A model generated the notes under the pieces. It saw only the letters and a program-made list of their open reading frames with translations. It was not told where the DNA came from and did no database searches. From assembly GCA_905221605.1 (NCBI GenBank), contig CAJNDS010002133.1, forward strand, positions 235,365-299,364: 64,000 nt of DNA. The letters run 5' to 3'. Positions 23,240 through 34,512 of the stretch are shown here, piece by piece. This stretch comes from Symbiodinium natans (lineage: Eukaryota > Sar > Dinophyceae > Suessiales > Symbiodiniaceae). The translations under genes were made by a program, and so were the position numbers. Numbering within the stretch: the stretch's first letter is position 1; each line of letters begins with the position of its first letter.

Positions 23240-24029
23240 AGAAGAAAAGCCGGAGGGTGGGGCCTCCCCGGAGCCAAAGGCTCTACACCACCCCGCCAGC
23301 GACGACACTCAGGAGGGGCTACCCTCCCAAGCCAATGCCTCCTCCAACGCAGCCCCTGCCGAGACCAGGGAGGAAGACAACCAGGAACTGCCACCCGCAC
23401 CACCGGCAGGGGAGGGGCAGCCTCCGGAGGCAGAGGCTTGGGAGAATAGAAAGAGGGAGGTTCCTCCTCCGAGCAGGCAGCCCGGCAAAGCCCAAGGCAA
23501 GGGAGAGTACCTGCTCGAGCGCAGGACCCCGGCACAGAGGTTTGTAGACGACTACACCCTGCAGAGGCAAAGAAACAGGCCGGGTAAGAAAGCCAGGGCC
23601 CAGAGGCAGCAGGCTGTCTCCGAAGCAGCCCAAAGGGTCCCGCCCATGCCTCCGCCAGCCAAACGTGCTGCCCACCCTGGATGGGGGAACGAAGAGTGGG
23701 AAGGATGGCAGCAATGGGGGGACGAGCACTGGTCCGGAGGGTGGTCCTCCAGCTGGTGGGGGGCCACCCGAGACTGGGACCAAGCCCAGAGCTCAGGAGG
23801 GGATACCTCCGAAACCAGCCAGGAGCCTGCCCCAGTCGAGGAGCAGGACCCAAGGGACCAAGAGCCCCCGGCAGACCTCAACACGGGCAATAGGCCAGCG
23901 AACGAGGGAGGTAACCTCATCCTCCGAGCAAGCAGCCGAGGTCGAGGCAATGGCCTAGCAAATCACACGCTCTTCGAGCGGTATAAAGCACACAGTAGAA
24001 AGTTGATGACACAGTCAGCGATGCCCTAG
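23169..24029 (+). CDS. Low-complexity Glu/Pro/Trp-rich frame overlapping the retroelement
   Basis: 286-residue open frame, shifted relative to the RNase H frame and overlapping its last 71 bases. It is rich in Glu, Pro, Gln and Gly with a Trp cluster (EEWEGWQQWGDEHW, then SGGWSSSWWGA) and a central basic block (RRTPAQRFVDDYTLQRQRN). Such compositions occur in dinoflagellate retroelement proteins, but no domain is recognised. It may be a second frame reached by frameshifting, or a continuation broken by an indel. It ends just before CCCTAAA repeat (24051), as the retroelement body does. Confidence 0.45.
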   Translation: MAEMKQEDLPSQGQKAQEAPMKSEEEKPEGGASPEPKALHHPASDDTQEGLPSQANASSNAAPAETREEDNQELPPAPPAGEGQPPEAEAWENRKREVPPPSRQPGKAQGKGEYLLERRTPAQRFVDDYTLQRQRNRPGKKARAQRQQAVSEAAQRVPPMPPPAKRAAHPGWGNEEWEGWQQWGDEHWSGGWSSSWWGATRDWDQAQSSGGDTSETSQEPAPVEEQDPRDQEPPADLNTGNRPANEGGNLILRASSRGRGNGLANHTLFERYKAHSRKLMTQSAMP

Positions 24030-24805
24030 CAATGCCTTCAGCCGCCCTACACCCTAAACCCTAAACCAACCCTCTTGCAGCCGGACTGGGAGCCTGGAAT
24101 ACCGCCAAGAGACCCACGAACTCAGCATTGCTGGCGGTGCTCCCGAACTCTCAGTGCAAGCTTGCGTTGATTGAGTGGGCCTGAAAACCCTCCGAACAGA
24201 ATTCCGAAAACAGATCCTCTCAAAAATCCCAACAAGGAAAAAAAGCCAAACGGTCCCGAAGCCCTACCTTGTTGGTTTCACCTTACACCGTACGCGCACA
24301 CACTGCGAACCCTCGACCCTAAACCCTAAGCCCTAAACCAAAACACTTTGGACATCCCAAGGGCTGTCCCCCATGCAGTGCACCTGACGTTCTCCCGGGA
24401 GTAGTTCCAGCAGTACTCAGTGCCGGCATAGTGCCGCCTGTGCTCCCCTTCAAACCCTCACGCCCGGAACTGGGGGCCCCAAACCCAAAACCCGCAGCCC
24501 GGATACAGGGGTTCAGCGCTAAGTCCGCGGCTCAGGGCTTAGAGTTGTGCGCATCAATGCTAGTCTTCATGGCTGAGAACCCACTTATGAGAATACATCG
24601 ACGTAGGCATTTTGGGGATCGAGCTGATCTGAGAACAGATGACAGACAGACAGACTGACCGACAGACAGATAGACATGGATTAGAAGGGGTTTGGCACGT
24701 GTTATTTTAGGCTCCTGTATCTTATAGGCAGATGTCGAGGACCCCAAAAGCCAGGGAACCCGAAATCACAAAGAATCCTAAGTTGGCCTTCCTAAGTTGG
24801 ATGGG

Positions 24806-24903
24806 TCTAGGGTCTAGGGTCTAGGGTCTAGGGTCTAGGGTCTAGGGTCTAGGGTCTAGGGTCTAGGGTCTAGGGTCTAGGGTCTAGGGTCTAGGGTCTA
24901 GGG
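24806..24903 (+). repeat. Pure TCTAGGG tandem, about 14 units
   Basis: Fourteen uninterrupted TCTAGGG units. It joins directly to a pure TTTGGGG block. Such clean blocks of single variants differ from the random mixture at 4039-4727. Confidence 0.95.
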
Positions 24904-25000
24904 TCTGGGGTTTGGGGTTTGGGGTTTGGGGTTTGGGGTTTGGGGTTTGGGGTTTGGGGTTTGGGGTTTGGGGTTTGGGGTTTGGGGTTTGGGGTTTGGG
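24904..25000 (+). repeat. Pure TTTGGGG tandem, about 13 units
   Basis: Begins with one hybrid unit TCTGGGG, then about 13 units of TTTGGGG. The hybrid unit at the junction suggests stepwise mutation and expansion from the TCTAGGG block. Confidence 0.95.
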
Positions 25001-25877
25001 CCCAACATCCTAAACCAAGGTGATCCCTGCGTTTAGGCTTTGGGGTTAGGGTCGTCTCAAAGAGACCAAAAAGAATGGGCCCCAAAGGGGGACCTAATCT
25101 CTGCAGACTACCGGTACCACATTCTTACGCGGACAAGCGGGTTGCTTCCATGATGAGGCCTGATGCTTTGAAGATCTTTAACGAACTAAACTTGGCTGCT
25201 CTTAGCAGGGTAGCTATAAATTTAATTTTTAGCTGCCTTGTTAAGAAACCCAATAAACCCAAAAAGGCTAAAGATGTAAAGTTACAGTAAAGCACCACAA
25301 AGTATAGGGCTACCAGCGCACACGCCCATCGACCTGGCATGGCCTGAGCTCCTGACGTGCTGAAGTAGATCGGGGCGTAACGCCGGGGAAGCATCGCGAA
25401 GGTATCCTTGTGCACAACCCTTCAACCCTGAACCCTATATAACTGAAGCTTCAAAACCCAAATCCAAAACTCTAATCTAAGCTCGCTACAGGTTCGGCCG
25501 GCAGGCGGATTTCTTGAACATGCCTGGACGACTCCCATGCGTGATACTCAATGGCAAAAACACACCCAGGAATTAAGAGGGTACCCTACTAACCCAGGGG
25601 TACCTTCTAAACCCTAAAAACCCGAAACCCTAAACCAAACCCTAAACCTTTTTTGAGCACGGGCTGAGGGGCATGCCGGCAGCTCAGGGCACTTGTGCCG
25701 ACGCCTTGCTTCGCAGATCCGCTTCTGAGCACAAACTAGAAAAGTAATTTAGGGTTTAGGGTTTAGGGTTTAGGGTCTGCACACGAGTTCAGGTCAGGTG
25801 TTGCCTGCACACTGTTCAAGTAGTTGGAGAAACTGCTGCCTGCGACGACTCCCGTCCTAGCTGGCGCCTTCATCTCT
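25001..25877. other. Host segment with few repeats
   Basis: Mostly unique sequence; short telomere-like remnants at 25607-25648 and 25749-25776. A 71-residue plus-strand frame at 25075-25290 has no recognisable content. No gene called. Confidence 0.45.
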
Positions 25878-26345
25878 TCAGAGGTTCATGCGCGGCAACA
25901 CAAACGATGACGATACCTCGCTGTTTGTCTCTGCTGAAGACTCGCATCTGGACATAATCCGAGTTGAGATGGGTTCGCCATCTGACTGGCTGAGTTGGGC
26001 CACCTGTTCGCTTAAGTTCGCCACCCGCGGCATCATGCTGACCTCTACTTCGGTTTGCGTGGCGCTTTCCCGACAGTCCAGCTTTTCATGTCCCTGCACA
26101 AAGCAGCCCTCATTGTCAGAATTGCCCTTGCCAGATGATTCTGCATGCCCAAGCGCCAAGCGCACCGCTGTACCCATCAAGGACAGTCGGAGTCTGCATC
26201 TCTGACTGGGTCTGAATGGAAGGATCACGCACTTGGCTTGGAGCATCGTCGACAAGCACCGTGGAGATGCTTTCGCTCGTCATGTCACCGAAGCTTTGTG
26301 ATGCGGATACTGTCCTTGGCCATCTTTGTCAAAGAGTACAGGCCA
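25878..26345 (-). CDS. Candidate exons of an unrecognised host gene (partial)
   Basis: Two adjoining minus-strand frames look coding. The upstream one (about 26345-26179) reads SQSFGDMTSESISTVLVDD and APSQVRDPSIQTQSEMQ. The downstream one (about 26093-25878) reads CRESATQTEVEVSMMPRV and VAQLSQSDGEPIST and ends in LPRMNL and a stop. Both are Ser/Thr/Gln-rich and alike in style (IQTQSE, TQTEVE). They are in different frames; an 85-base intron with a GA donor (26178 side) and a CAG|G acceptor (26094 side), as dinoflagellates use, would join them, but an indel in a pseudogene is equally possible. No domain recognised. Confidence 0.33.
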
Positions 26346-26476
26346 CGCCAGAGGTGGCCAGCCACATCAACTTCTTTCTGTCCCTGTGCTAATCTCAGAG
26401 CCCAACGCAAGCAACGAGATTTCTGCTTGCCTTGGCAGATGAGGTAGGAAACTCTTCGAATTAGTATTACCCTCTT

Positions 26477-26550
26477 TGGGTCTCGTAGCCAAACCTTGAG
26501 CCAAAATGGTTTCGGCTCAAGCCATTTTAACTTGAGGGTTTTGGCTACGA
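26477..26550 (+). repeat. Short inverted repeat K
   Basis: CTCGTAGCCAAACCTTGAGCC pairs imperfectly with the complement of TTGAGGGTTTTGGCTACGA (the 21-base left arm is cited here as TCGTAGCCAAACCTTGAG). An inner pair AGCCAAAATGG / CAAGCCATTTTA is also present. A related single arm occurs at 816-850. Confidence 0.55.
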
Positions 26551-29500
26551 CACCCCCCGAAACCCTAAACCCTAAACCCTAAACCCTGAACCCTGAACCC
26601 TGAACCTTAACCCGAGGTATACAGGGCACAAATGAGCATCCCTCGTGACAAGCTAAGCAAGCAAGGATTGAGGAGTTTTTGTGCCGATTTAGGGTGTAAG
26701 GGGTTAAGGGTTTAGGTCGTCAGGCTTAGGGCACTTCACGGAACTTTGCAACTCAGGGCAGTTGTTTGTCATTTTTTCGTGGGGCCGCCCTGATCATACG
26801 GCCCGAGAACCCGCGCAGGGTCGTTTCATGACCGAGAATCGTGCGTGTCTGTCCAGCTGCCAACCGGGAGATGAACCTTGTCGGACTCGAAAGCGCGAAT
26901 GTTGCCCACAGGCTTGCCTCGAACTAGGCAAAATGTCAAGCGTGCTCGTGTGGTGGTCTAACCCAGCTTCTATCGCCCTAAACACAGCAACCCCACCGAC
27001 CCAATGGACCAATAGACCTCAAAAACTCGAAACCAAAGCTGTCACGAGCCAGAGGAACTGAAGAACATGTCGGTGCGCGCTCGAATCACCCAATGGAACG
27101 GCTCGCCACGCTGCTGCCTTGCGAACAGGTTGCTGAGGCCACAAAACCATGAACCACAGACATCAACATCAACATGAACCATAGACATCAACATCAGACC
27201 CTTGGCTAGAAATCCTGACCTATAGGCACCCTAAACGTGAAGGCACGAAAGGAAGTCGGAAATCGTGAGGAGCCCCTGTCATACAAACCTACGACACCGA
27301 ATGTATCAACATAACAACCGAATACAAAAAGGGTCCCCAGTAACTATGTGTGAGCATGAGAAATAGGGGCAGAAGTTAGGATCTTAGACCCATTCCTTTT
27401 GACACGTGACTCCAGCGCCAGGATGTGCGTCATGCACATCTCCAACCGTCGCCACTGCGCGTTGCCTTGCAAGCCGGTCTCTTCAGCATGCACGGCTGGC
27501 ATTGGCCGCTCAGCCAATGGGCCGTGCTACTTCTTCCAGTGGGCAACCCGACTATAAACCCTCAACATCTGCAGGCACTTTCTAGTGCTGCTCGACATCC
27601 CAATTGCAGGGGTCCTTGAACGGCTGGTAGCTTAGCAGCTTCAGCAGCAATGCACAAGGTGAAAGGGCTAGTAGTACCCAAAAAGGTTCTCGGTTGCCGA
27701 CTCAGCACCTAAGATACGAGTCCTGAAAGCTGACCCGAACTCCATGAGGGTTCCCAAAATAGGGGGGGTACCTTCTTGGGGTCCTTATGATAAGGGACTC
27801 CTACTATTTGGGGTCTATACTAGGGGTCCCCTATTTTCGTAAATCCCCCCTCTAATCGTAACACTCGCAATGAAGTTGCAGGCCGGAGGATACTTCTCAT
27901 GGCACTTGCGGTCGGGAGGGTGTCCTCCAAGGGCAAATTTCCCAAACAGGGTTCCCTAAACCCCTAAACCCGAAACGCTAAACCCTAAACCCTTTTAGTG
28001 CTGGGGTTCAGGGCTTTTTTAGGGCTTTTTGGGCTGCAAAAGACTCACAATGCAAGGCCAGAACACACACTTAACGCGCAGTTCCTGGTAGGTAATTAGG
28101 GAACGCCAACTCCTAAACCCTAAACCATAAACCCTAAACCCAACTAGGTACTCTATGCTATTTGGAGGGATGGAAAGTCGCGAATTCCCGAGTTCCCGAT
28201 TAAGAACAAGTAAGAAGTTGTAGCCTGACATGATTCAGAGACTCTTTCGGTCCTAAGCTTTCGGTTTAGGGTTTAGGGCTTAGGGTTTAGGGTCAAGCCC
28301 GGCGAGGCACACCAGGGTTTAGGATTTAGGGTAGAAAATTCCTAGAGGCTCAAGACTTGAAATGGCAGTGGCCAACCTGTAGTTGGCTACAAAACCTGAA
28401 TCCTCACCCCATATCAACCCCGACACCGCAAAAAAACCCTTAAACGCGATATCCCAAACCCCAACCGTAATCCCGAGAGCCCTGGGTCCTTCCAACGCGA
28501 CGGGAATGTTAACCACAACGTCCTGGAGCTATTGGATAGGTTTGGGGTTTAGGGTTTAGGGTTTGGGTTTTGGGTTTAGGGTTCAGGGTTTATGTTCAGG
28601 GTTTAGGGTACTAACCACCACATCCTGGAGAGGCATTGGAGAACTCGTGCGACGGGAAATCAACGCTGTCGTGGTTTTAGGGTTTAGGGTTTCAGGGTTT
28701 AGGGCACAGGTTGAAAACAGGGGTCTCTCGTTTGGGGCCTAGACCTTACACATTTTAGGGTTGAGGGTACAAATAAACCTAAACCCTAAACCCTTGAAAA
28801 AAGGGGTCTCTCTTTCGGGGCCTAACCCTTACCAACCTTACAAACCCGATAAACACGATAAACCCTATAAATCCTAAACGCCCGAAAACAAAACTAAAAT
28901 CCAATAAACCCTATAAACCCAATCAATCCCGTAAACCCAAAAATCCCCATAAGCCCCAAAAACCCTATGATCCGAAGAACCGCTACATACCTAAACCCTA
29001 AACCCTAGACCCTAAACACTAAACCCTGTAAACCTAGCAAAAACCTGCAAACCCATTCTTTCAACAGCCAGTGCGTCCGGCGCAACAGCTTTCAGCGCGT
29101 CGGCGACATCCTCCCAGCTCCGGCGCGGGTTCTGACTCCTGGTCTTCGGTTTAGGTTTAGGGTTTAGGGTTTAGGGTTTAGGGTTTAGGGTTTAGGGTTT
29201 GGGAGTTGGGTTTGGGGTTTGATTTAGGGTTGAGGGCTTCGGATCTAGGGTTTAGGTTGAGGGTTATGGGGTTTAGGGTTTCGGGCTTAGGGTTGAGGGT
29301 TATTGGGTTTAGGCTTTGGGCTTGGGGCTAACCCCTAAACCTCTAAATCCCAGACCCTTTCATCTCCTCTCCCTCTCCGGGACGTGGTCACCGAACTCGG
29401 TGACGAGGATCGTCCGGAGCTCCGTGAAGTGCAAGGAATCCAGCAACTGAGGGTTTTTTTGCGGTTTGGGGGTTTAGGGCTTTTCCTGAACCCCAAACCC

Positions 29501-30475
29501 TAAAAACCCTAAACCCTAAACCCTGAACCCTAAACCCTAAACCCTAAACCCTAAACCCGAGTGCAGCAGGGCGTCTTTCGGTCTGGAGCCTTTAGAGGGA
29601 TTTCGGGGTTGAGGGCCTTTGAGGAAACTGGGGGACCCGTTGCTCTGAACCTCGAAGTCGCATCGGCAAGAAGCACAAAGGTACCCACCAATAATGGAAG
29701 ACGTGGGTTTAGGGTTTAGGGTTTAGGGTTTAGCGGAGAGGAGGGAAAGGGGGTTTGGGATTTAGGGGTTTAGGGTTTTACAGGGTTTGGAGCTTAGGGT
29801 TTATAGGGTTTGAGGCTAGGGCTGAAGGGGTTCATGAGCACCGTTACGCAAGAGATCAAAGCTTGACCGGTAGATGGGGGCTTTCTCATTGTGTTTTGTG
29901 ACGCCCAGTTTCCAGCTTACGCCTGTTCCATGCTTCAACCTGATTCTGTATTGGCGGGGGTTAGATGCGAAGTCATGCCCCTTTTGCTTGAGTAACTCTA
30001 CCACAACAAGTACGGCACTCTGACTTACAGCACCCCAATGTGAAGGTCCACGTCAGTGCCACGCCTTACGCGCAAGACTTGGAGAAGGAGGCTTTATTGC
30101 CACCTGCCTCGCAGCCTCCAACCGCACTGCAGCCTAAACCCTTTTTGCTACTGAAACCCTAAACACAGCCCATCTCGGTTCTTGACATCATTAGCCAAAC
30201 CCCACAACCTTAACCTTGTAGTCCTAAACCCTAAACCCTAAACCCTAAACCCTGAACCCGAAACCCTACACCCTAAGCATTTCGGGTTTCGAGTTTTGCT
30301 GCCTCGCCGTTTTTCAAGGAACATGGGGGGGGAAACCTGGACCTTGTAGTCCTCATAAAGGGTTTGCAGGGGTTTAGGGTTTAGGGTTCAGGTTTAGGGT
30401 TTAGGGTTTAGGGTCTAGGTTTTAGGGTTTAGGGTTTGGGGTTTAGGGTTTAGGGCTTAGGGTCTTTCATAGCCC
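26551..30475. other. Host region with long unique stretches
   Basis: From about 26600 to 27950 telomeric repeats are almost absent, so this is the most gene-like host stretch besides the retroelement. The frames at 26762-27061 and 27425-27619 show no recognisable domain and none is called. Element H lies at 27751-27843. From 28100 on, short TTTAGGG and CCCTAAA tracts return (28540-28610, 29147-29300, 29503-29558). Confidence 0.45.
27751..27843 (+). mobile_element. Single-copy inverted-repeat element H
   Basis: TTCCCAAAATAGGGGGGGTA at the left and GGTCCCCTATTTTCGTAAA at the right form inverted ends; the interior CCTTCTTGGGGTCCTTATGA is partly repeated. About 93 bases. Confidence 0.6.
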
Positions 30476-30574
30476 TAAGGGTCCTTGTAGCTCAATAATA
30501 CTTGTGCTTTAAAGTATTTCTTCGACGTATGACTTTAGGGCCAAAGTATGTATCATTTAGGTACATGGACCCTT
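30476..30574 (+). mobile_element. Hairpin element, family D copy 2 (diverged)
   Basis: The right half, GGGCCAAAGTATGTATCATT and TAGGTACATGGACCCTT, matches family D copy 1. The left end AAGGGTCCTTGTAGCTCAAT is a decayed arm. Confidence 0.6.
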
Positions 30575-30657
30575 CTGGGGGTAGGTTGTGGACGACGTGG
30601 CGGCCAAGCGTCGTTGGTTCGAAGGTTCTCATACACCTCAGGGCTGTCCCTCCCTTC

Positions 30658-30780
30658 CTACTATTTGCCTCAAGAGAACCCCCCTAAAAGAATTGAGACA
30701 TACAGTATTCATCCTTATAAGGGCATTCTAGGGAAGAAATATCATCTTTTACTTCTGGACAGTTCTTAAGCAAATAGTAG
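30658..30780 (+). mobile_element. Hairpin element, family C copy 2
   Basis: CTACTATTTGCCTCAAGAGA and GTTCTTAAGCAAATAGTAG ends. About 123 bases. Confidence 0.75.
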
Positions 30781-32248
30781 CTTCAGAGTTTTGCAGCGCT
30801 CAGCCCACCGGAGAGACACCCAGTGCAGCCCACGACCCTGCATCTGAACAAGAACAGTTCTCGCAGTCTGACCTGTACTGATCTTGGAACCCTAGCAAAA
30901 TGATAATTGTTGCTGCTTCTTAGGAATCATAGTACCCAAAAATTGAAAATGATTCCCAAAAAATCCCGAAGTTATATGAAAGTTGACATCTTCGTTGTTG
31001 GTCAAAGGAGTACTGGCAAGGAGTACTGCACGCTTTACAGAGGTACGGATGTTCCGGCGCATTGGCAAAACAGAAATGGAGACGTCATACAGGCATGCAG
31101 GAAGCTCGATGTAATTGTTAGTTCTGGTGGTTCACCTTGGTCATGCCTCCTACAAGATACATGGCCATGCGCCGAAAAGGGGTACGAGATTATGTCGCGT
31201 GGTCCCTCTCTACCCCCTGTGCTGCACATGTACATAAGTCATGGACTTAACAGAGACCTCATTCAGAAAGGGGCAGCCGAGGCAGGGCCGCATGCACACG
31301 CTTCAACGTTGCAAACCTAAGCCGCTGACCCCGTCTCACTAACGTTGCGATGGCCTTTCTCGCTTCTTGTTCAGTTTCATGAGTTTGTTGGGGTCGCCCT
31401 AAACCCCAAACCCTAACCCTTAAACCCTAAACCTAATCTGAAGCTTTTTAGGGGAGAGCTGCGGTCTTCGACCCTTTTTCTCCCTCCAGCTGGCTCAAAC
31501 AAAACTGAAGCACAACCCAACACGGTTTAGGGTTTAGGGTTTAGGGTTTAGGGCTTACCTAGAAATCACCCAAGGGCATGGCAAGGTTGATCAAAATCTG
31601 CCATCTTCGCTGCCGTCAAGATCAGGGCACTGAAGGAGGGAGCCTTGTAAGGGACCTTTGGGGCAATGCAGGGGCTACTTAGGCCCTAGACCTTCCAACT
31701 TGAACCCAAAATCCGAAGCCCTGACAGAAATCCGAGGGACTCTCTAGCAAGCCTCGACTCTTTCAAACACGAGCTCAATCCCGAAGCCCTCAGCAGATGC
31801 ACCTTCTTATTAGTTCCGGTGGGACTTAGGGACTCAGGGACACCATATAACGCTTCACGGCATTATGCAGGGACCCATTTGCAAGAAACGGGTGAAGTTC
31901 GCCCCTAAAGCCCTGGAAACGCTTTTAGGGTTCAGGGCTCCCGCTGCCCTGAACCCGAAACCCTTTTTCAACGAAGGGGCTCTCTCAACCCTAAACCCCA
32001 AACCCCTAAACCCCTAAACCCCTAAACCCCTAAGCCCCTAAGCCCCTAAGCCCCTAAACCCTAAACCCCTAAACCCCTAAACCCCTAAACCCTAAACCCC
32101 AAACCCCTAAACCCCAGCAGAAGAAAGCACCTTGGGATCTCCAAAGCTTCGCAGGTGCCCCGCGATGCCTCGGCGAAGCGGAAAAGATAGGCTTCAACAA
32201 GGGCAGTTCTCTAAACAGGATTTAGGGTTTAGGGTTTAGGGTTTAGGG
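30781..32248. other. Host segment without recognised genes
   Basis: A plus-strand frame (30907-31320, 137 residues; the part from MKVDIFVVGQRSTGKEYC on) is free of telomeric repeat and could be an exon, but no domain is recognised. TTTAGGG at 31525-31551 and CCCCTAAA repeats at 31989-32116 follow. Confidence 0.4.
31989..32116 (-). repeat. CCCCTAAA (8-base variant) tract
   Basis: About sixteen units, mainly CCCCTAAA, with CCCCTAAG and CCCTAAA units interspersed. Confidence 0.9.
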
Positions 32249-32360
32249 CTATTTGCTGCTTAAGAACACCCAAAAAATCAAAAGATGAAAACACTACCGT
32301 TAGAAGGAAGATTATGTATACTTGTGTTTTTTGGGGGGGCTTCTCTTAAGCAAACAGTGG
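32249..32360 (+). mobile_element. Hairpin element, family C copy 3
   Basis: CTATTTGCTGCTTAAGAACA and CTTCTCTTAAGCAAACAGTG ends; inner CCCAAAAAATCA and TTTTTTGGGG also pair. TTTAGGG repeat abuts the left end. Confidence 0.7.
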
Positions 32361-32514
32361 TGACCACAATAAACCCTAAACCCTAAACCCTAAACCCTGA
32401 ACAAGCCAATCACCGAAGGGCTCTTCCACTGCTGCCCAGCTTCAAACTGCCCCGCTCACTGCCGGAGCGGGGGTGGGAAGAAGCCCCTCCTGCCGGGAAG
32501 AAGAGTTGCGCAAG

Positions 32515-32593
32515 GTTAGGGTTTAGGGTCTAGGGTCTAGGGTCTAGGGTCTAGGGTCTAGGGTCTAGGGTTTAGGGTTTAGGGTTTAGGGTC
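32515..32593 (+). repeat. TTTAGGG tract with internal TCTAGGG block
   Basis: Six TCTAGGG units inside TTTAGGG repeat: a second, smaller example of the variant block at 24806. Confidence 0.9.
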
Positions 32594-33190
32594 ACTGAGG
32601 GTGGGCTCGCAAAGCCTCTCTAAGTTTAGGAAAGATGACAAGGCCATGGAGAGAGGACTCGGTACCACTGGCAGCTCTTTGTGCTTTCCTTGTGCTTCTC
32701 CGAAACATACCTTTGGCTCGACCTAACGCGCAGGAAAGCACTCTGCATGACTGGGCTTAGGCGCACGCCTAGTTAACCTCCCGAAGCAGAGGGTCATGGC
32801 ATCCAGACAAAGGAGCCGGGCTACGTAAAACTTCTCAGCCTGGCTATTTCAGAAGGATGCCTGTAAGGGAGGGTCATACGGCGCTCGTACAGCCTTACGC
32901 TGAAGAGTGCCCCGCATCTCCTTCTCGCGCATGGCCCGGTCGTAGATGTGCTCCTGTCTTGGGCATGGCTTCCACTGAGTCGAACCCTCCCCCCCTTTGC
33001 TGAAGAAAAGCTCCCAGAGGACCTCAGACCCACCCTACACCCTCAACCCTTGGCGGAAGCGCCAAAGCCAAGCAAAGGAGTGGGAGATTCTAAGGCAAAT
33101 GGTCTGCAAGGCCGCAAAATCAAGATTCCCAGAGACCCATCTTATCCTCAAGCACTCCCAAAAGCAGCACCATTGATAAAGTGCTGATAC

Positions 33191-33316
33191 ACTAGACCCA
33201 AGAGGAACCTAAGAATACAAAAGGCTCTCTTTTCTGTGTAAAGGGGCTTCTAAGGGAACCTAAGCCCTAAACAAAGGGAATAAGGGCCTACTCTGGGTCG
33301 ACCTAGTACACACATT
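33191..33316 (+). mobile_element. Short repeated element, family E copy 2
   Basis: ACTAGACCCAAGAGGAACCT, AATACAAAAGGCTCTCTTTT, GGGGCTTCTAAG and AAACAAAGGGAATAAGGGCC; the last match is shared closely with copy 3. Confidence 0.65.
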
Positions 33317-33478
33317 TTGACAAAACTCTAAAACTCTAAACCCTGAGCCCTTATGGTATCCTGCCAGCATTTTCTCTCAAGCTCGGTTTAGGCTCCCTTT
33401 GTGATCCTTTTCGGGGCCCTATTTTCAGAGGGGCCCTTCGATCTAGGGTGTCCAGAACAGGGCCATACTTTACATAAT

Positions 33479-33590
33479 CTACTATTTGCTTCAGAAACCC
33501 CCCCTAAAAGTGAAAAAATAGTAATCCCTTTCTTACCCTTAATAAGGAAGAATGTTTTTGTATTTTTTCGGGTTCTTAAGCAATTAGTAG
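33479..33590 (+). mobile_element. Hairpin element, family C copy 4
   Basis: CTACTATTTGCTTCAGAAAC and GGGTTCTTAAGCAATTAGTAG ends (right end cited as GGTTCTTAAGCAATTAGTAG). About 112 bases. Confidence 0.75.
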
Positions 33591-34512
33591 TAGTCTGGAG
33601 GACTGCCGAGCTTGGAACCCACCTTGTGCTGAGTGCCGGTGAGCAGGCTCAAAGATCCAGGGGGCTCACCACCTGTCATTGCGTTTAGGGTTTAGGGTTG
33701 AGGGTTGAGGGTTTAGGGTTTAGGGTTGAGGTTTCGGGCTTAGGGTTTAGGATTAGGGGTTGACGGCTACTGAGGGCTTGGGGTCTAAGGTACATTTGTG
33801 CTTCTCGCAAAGCCCACAGTGTATTGAAATTGGAGGGGGGGGCTACGCAATAAACTTAAGAACTCACGGGTTGTTCTTTCGTGTGCCAGCGTGACGAGAT
33901 ATTGCAGCTTGCCGCCGGCAAGAGAAACACAAAAGTGTAGCAGGGATCCCTCAGGACCTTTACCCAAAACCTAAACCCTGTTTGTTTGCAGACTTTGGCA
34001 TCTTCTGGTTACAAAACCTACAGGCCCTCGAAACCCCGTAAACCCAGTAAACCCTCAATCAAGACTCAGAACCCTATAAACCCTCAACCAAGACTCAAAA
34101 ACCCTACGAACCTGCTCAAACCCTCTAAGCCCTAACCTTATAAAACCCTAAACAAAACCTCAGAACCCTTTAAACCATGGAAACCATGGAAACCCTAAAC
34201 CCTAAACCCTAAACCCCAAACCCTAAACCCTAAATCCTATGCGGAGATGTTGCTTCAGGATTGGAAACAAGGGTCAATGTACCCGTAACGTTCTGGCTCA
34301 AGGATGGCCAGGACAAGGTTTCTGGTGCGCAAAAAACTAGTCAAGGACAGCCCTTGCTCCCTTCCCTGGTTCTTCTGCGTGTTCTGTACTTCTGGTTGGT
34401 CTGGGGAATATAATCTGGCGACTGTTGGGGGTGATAATGTCTTTGTCCCTTTCTTTCGGTTGCCCCCCTACCGTACCCTTTTTTTACAACAGGCCTCGGT
34501 TTACCTACCGTA

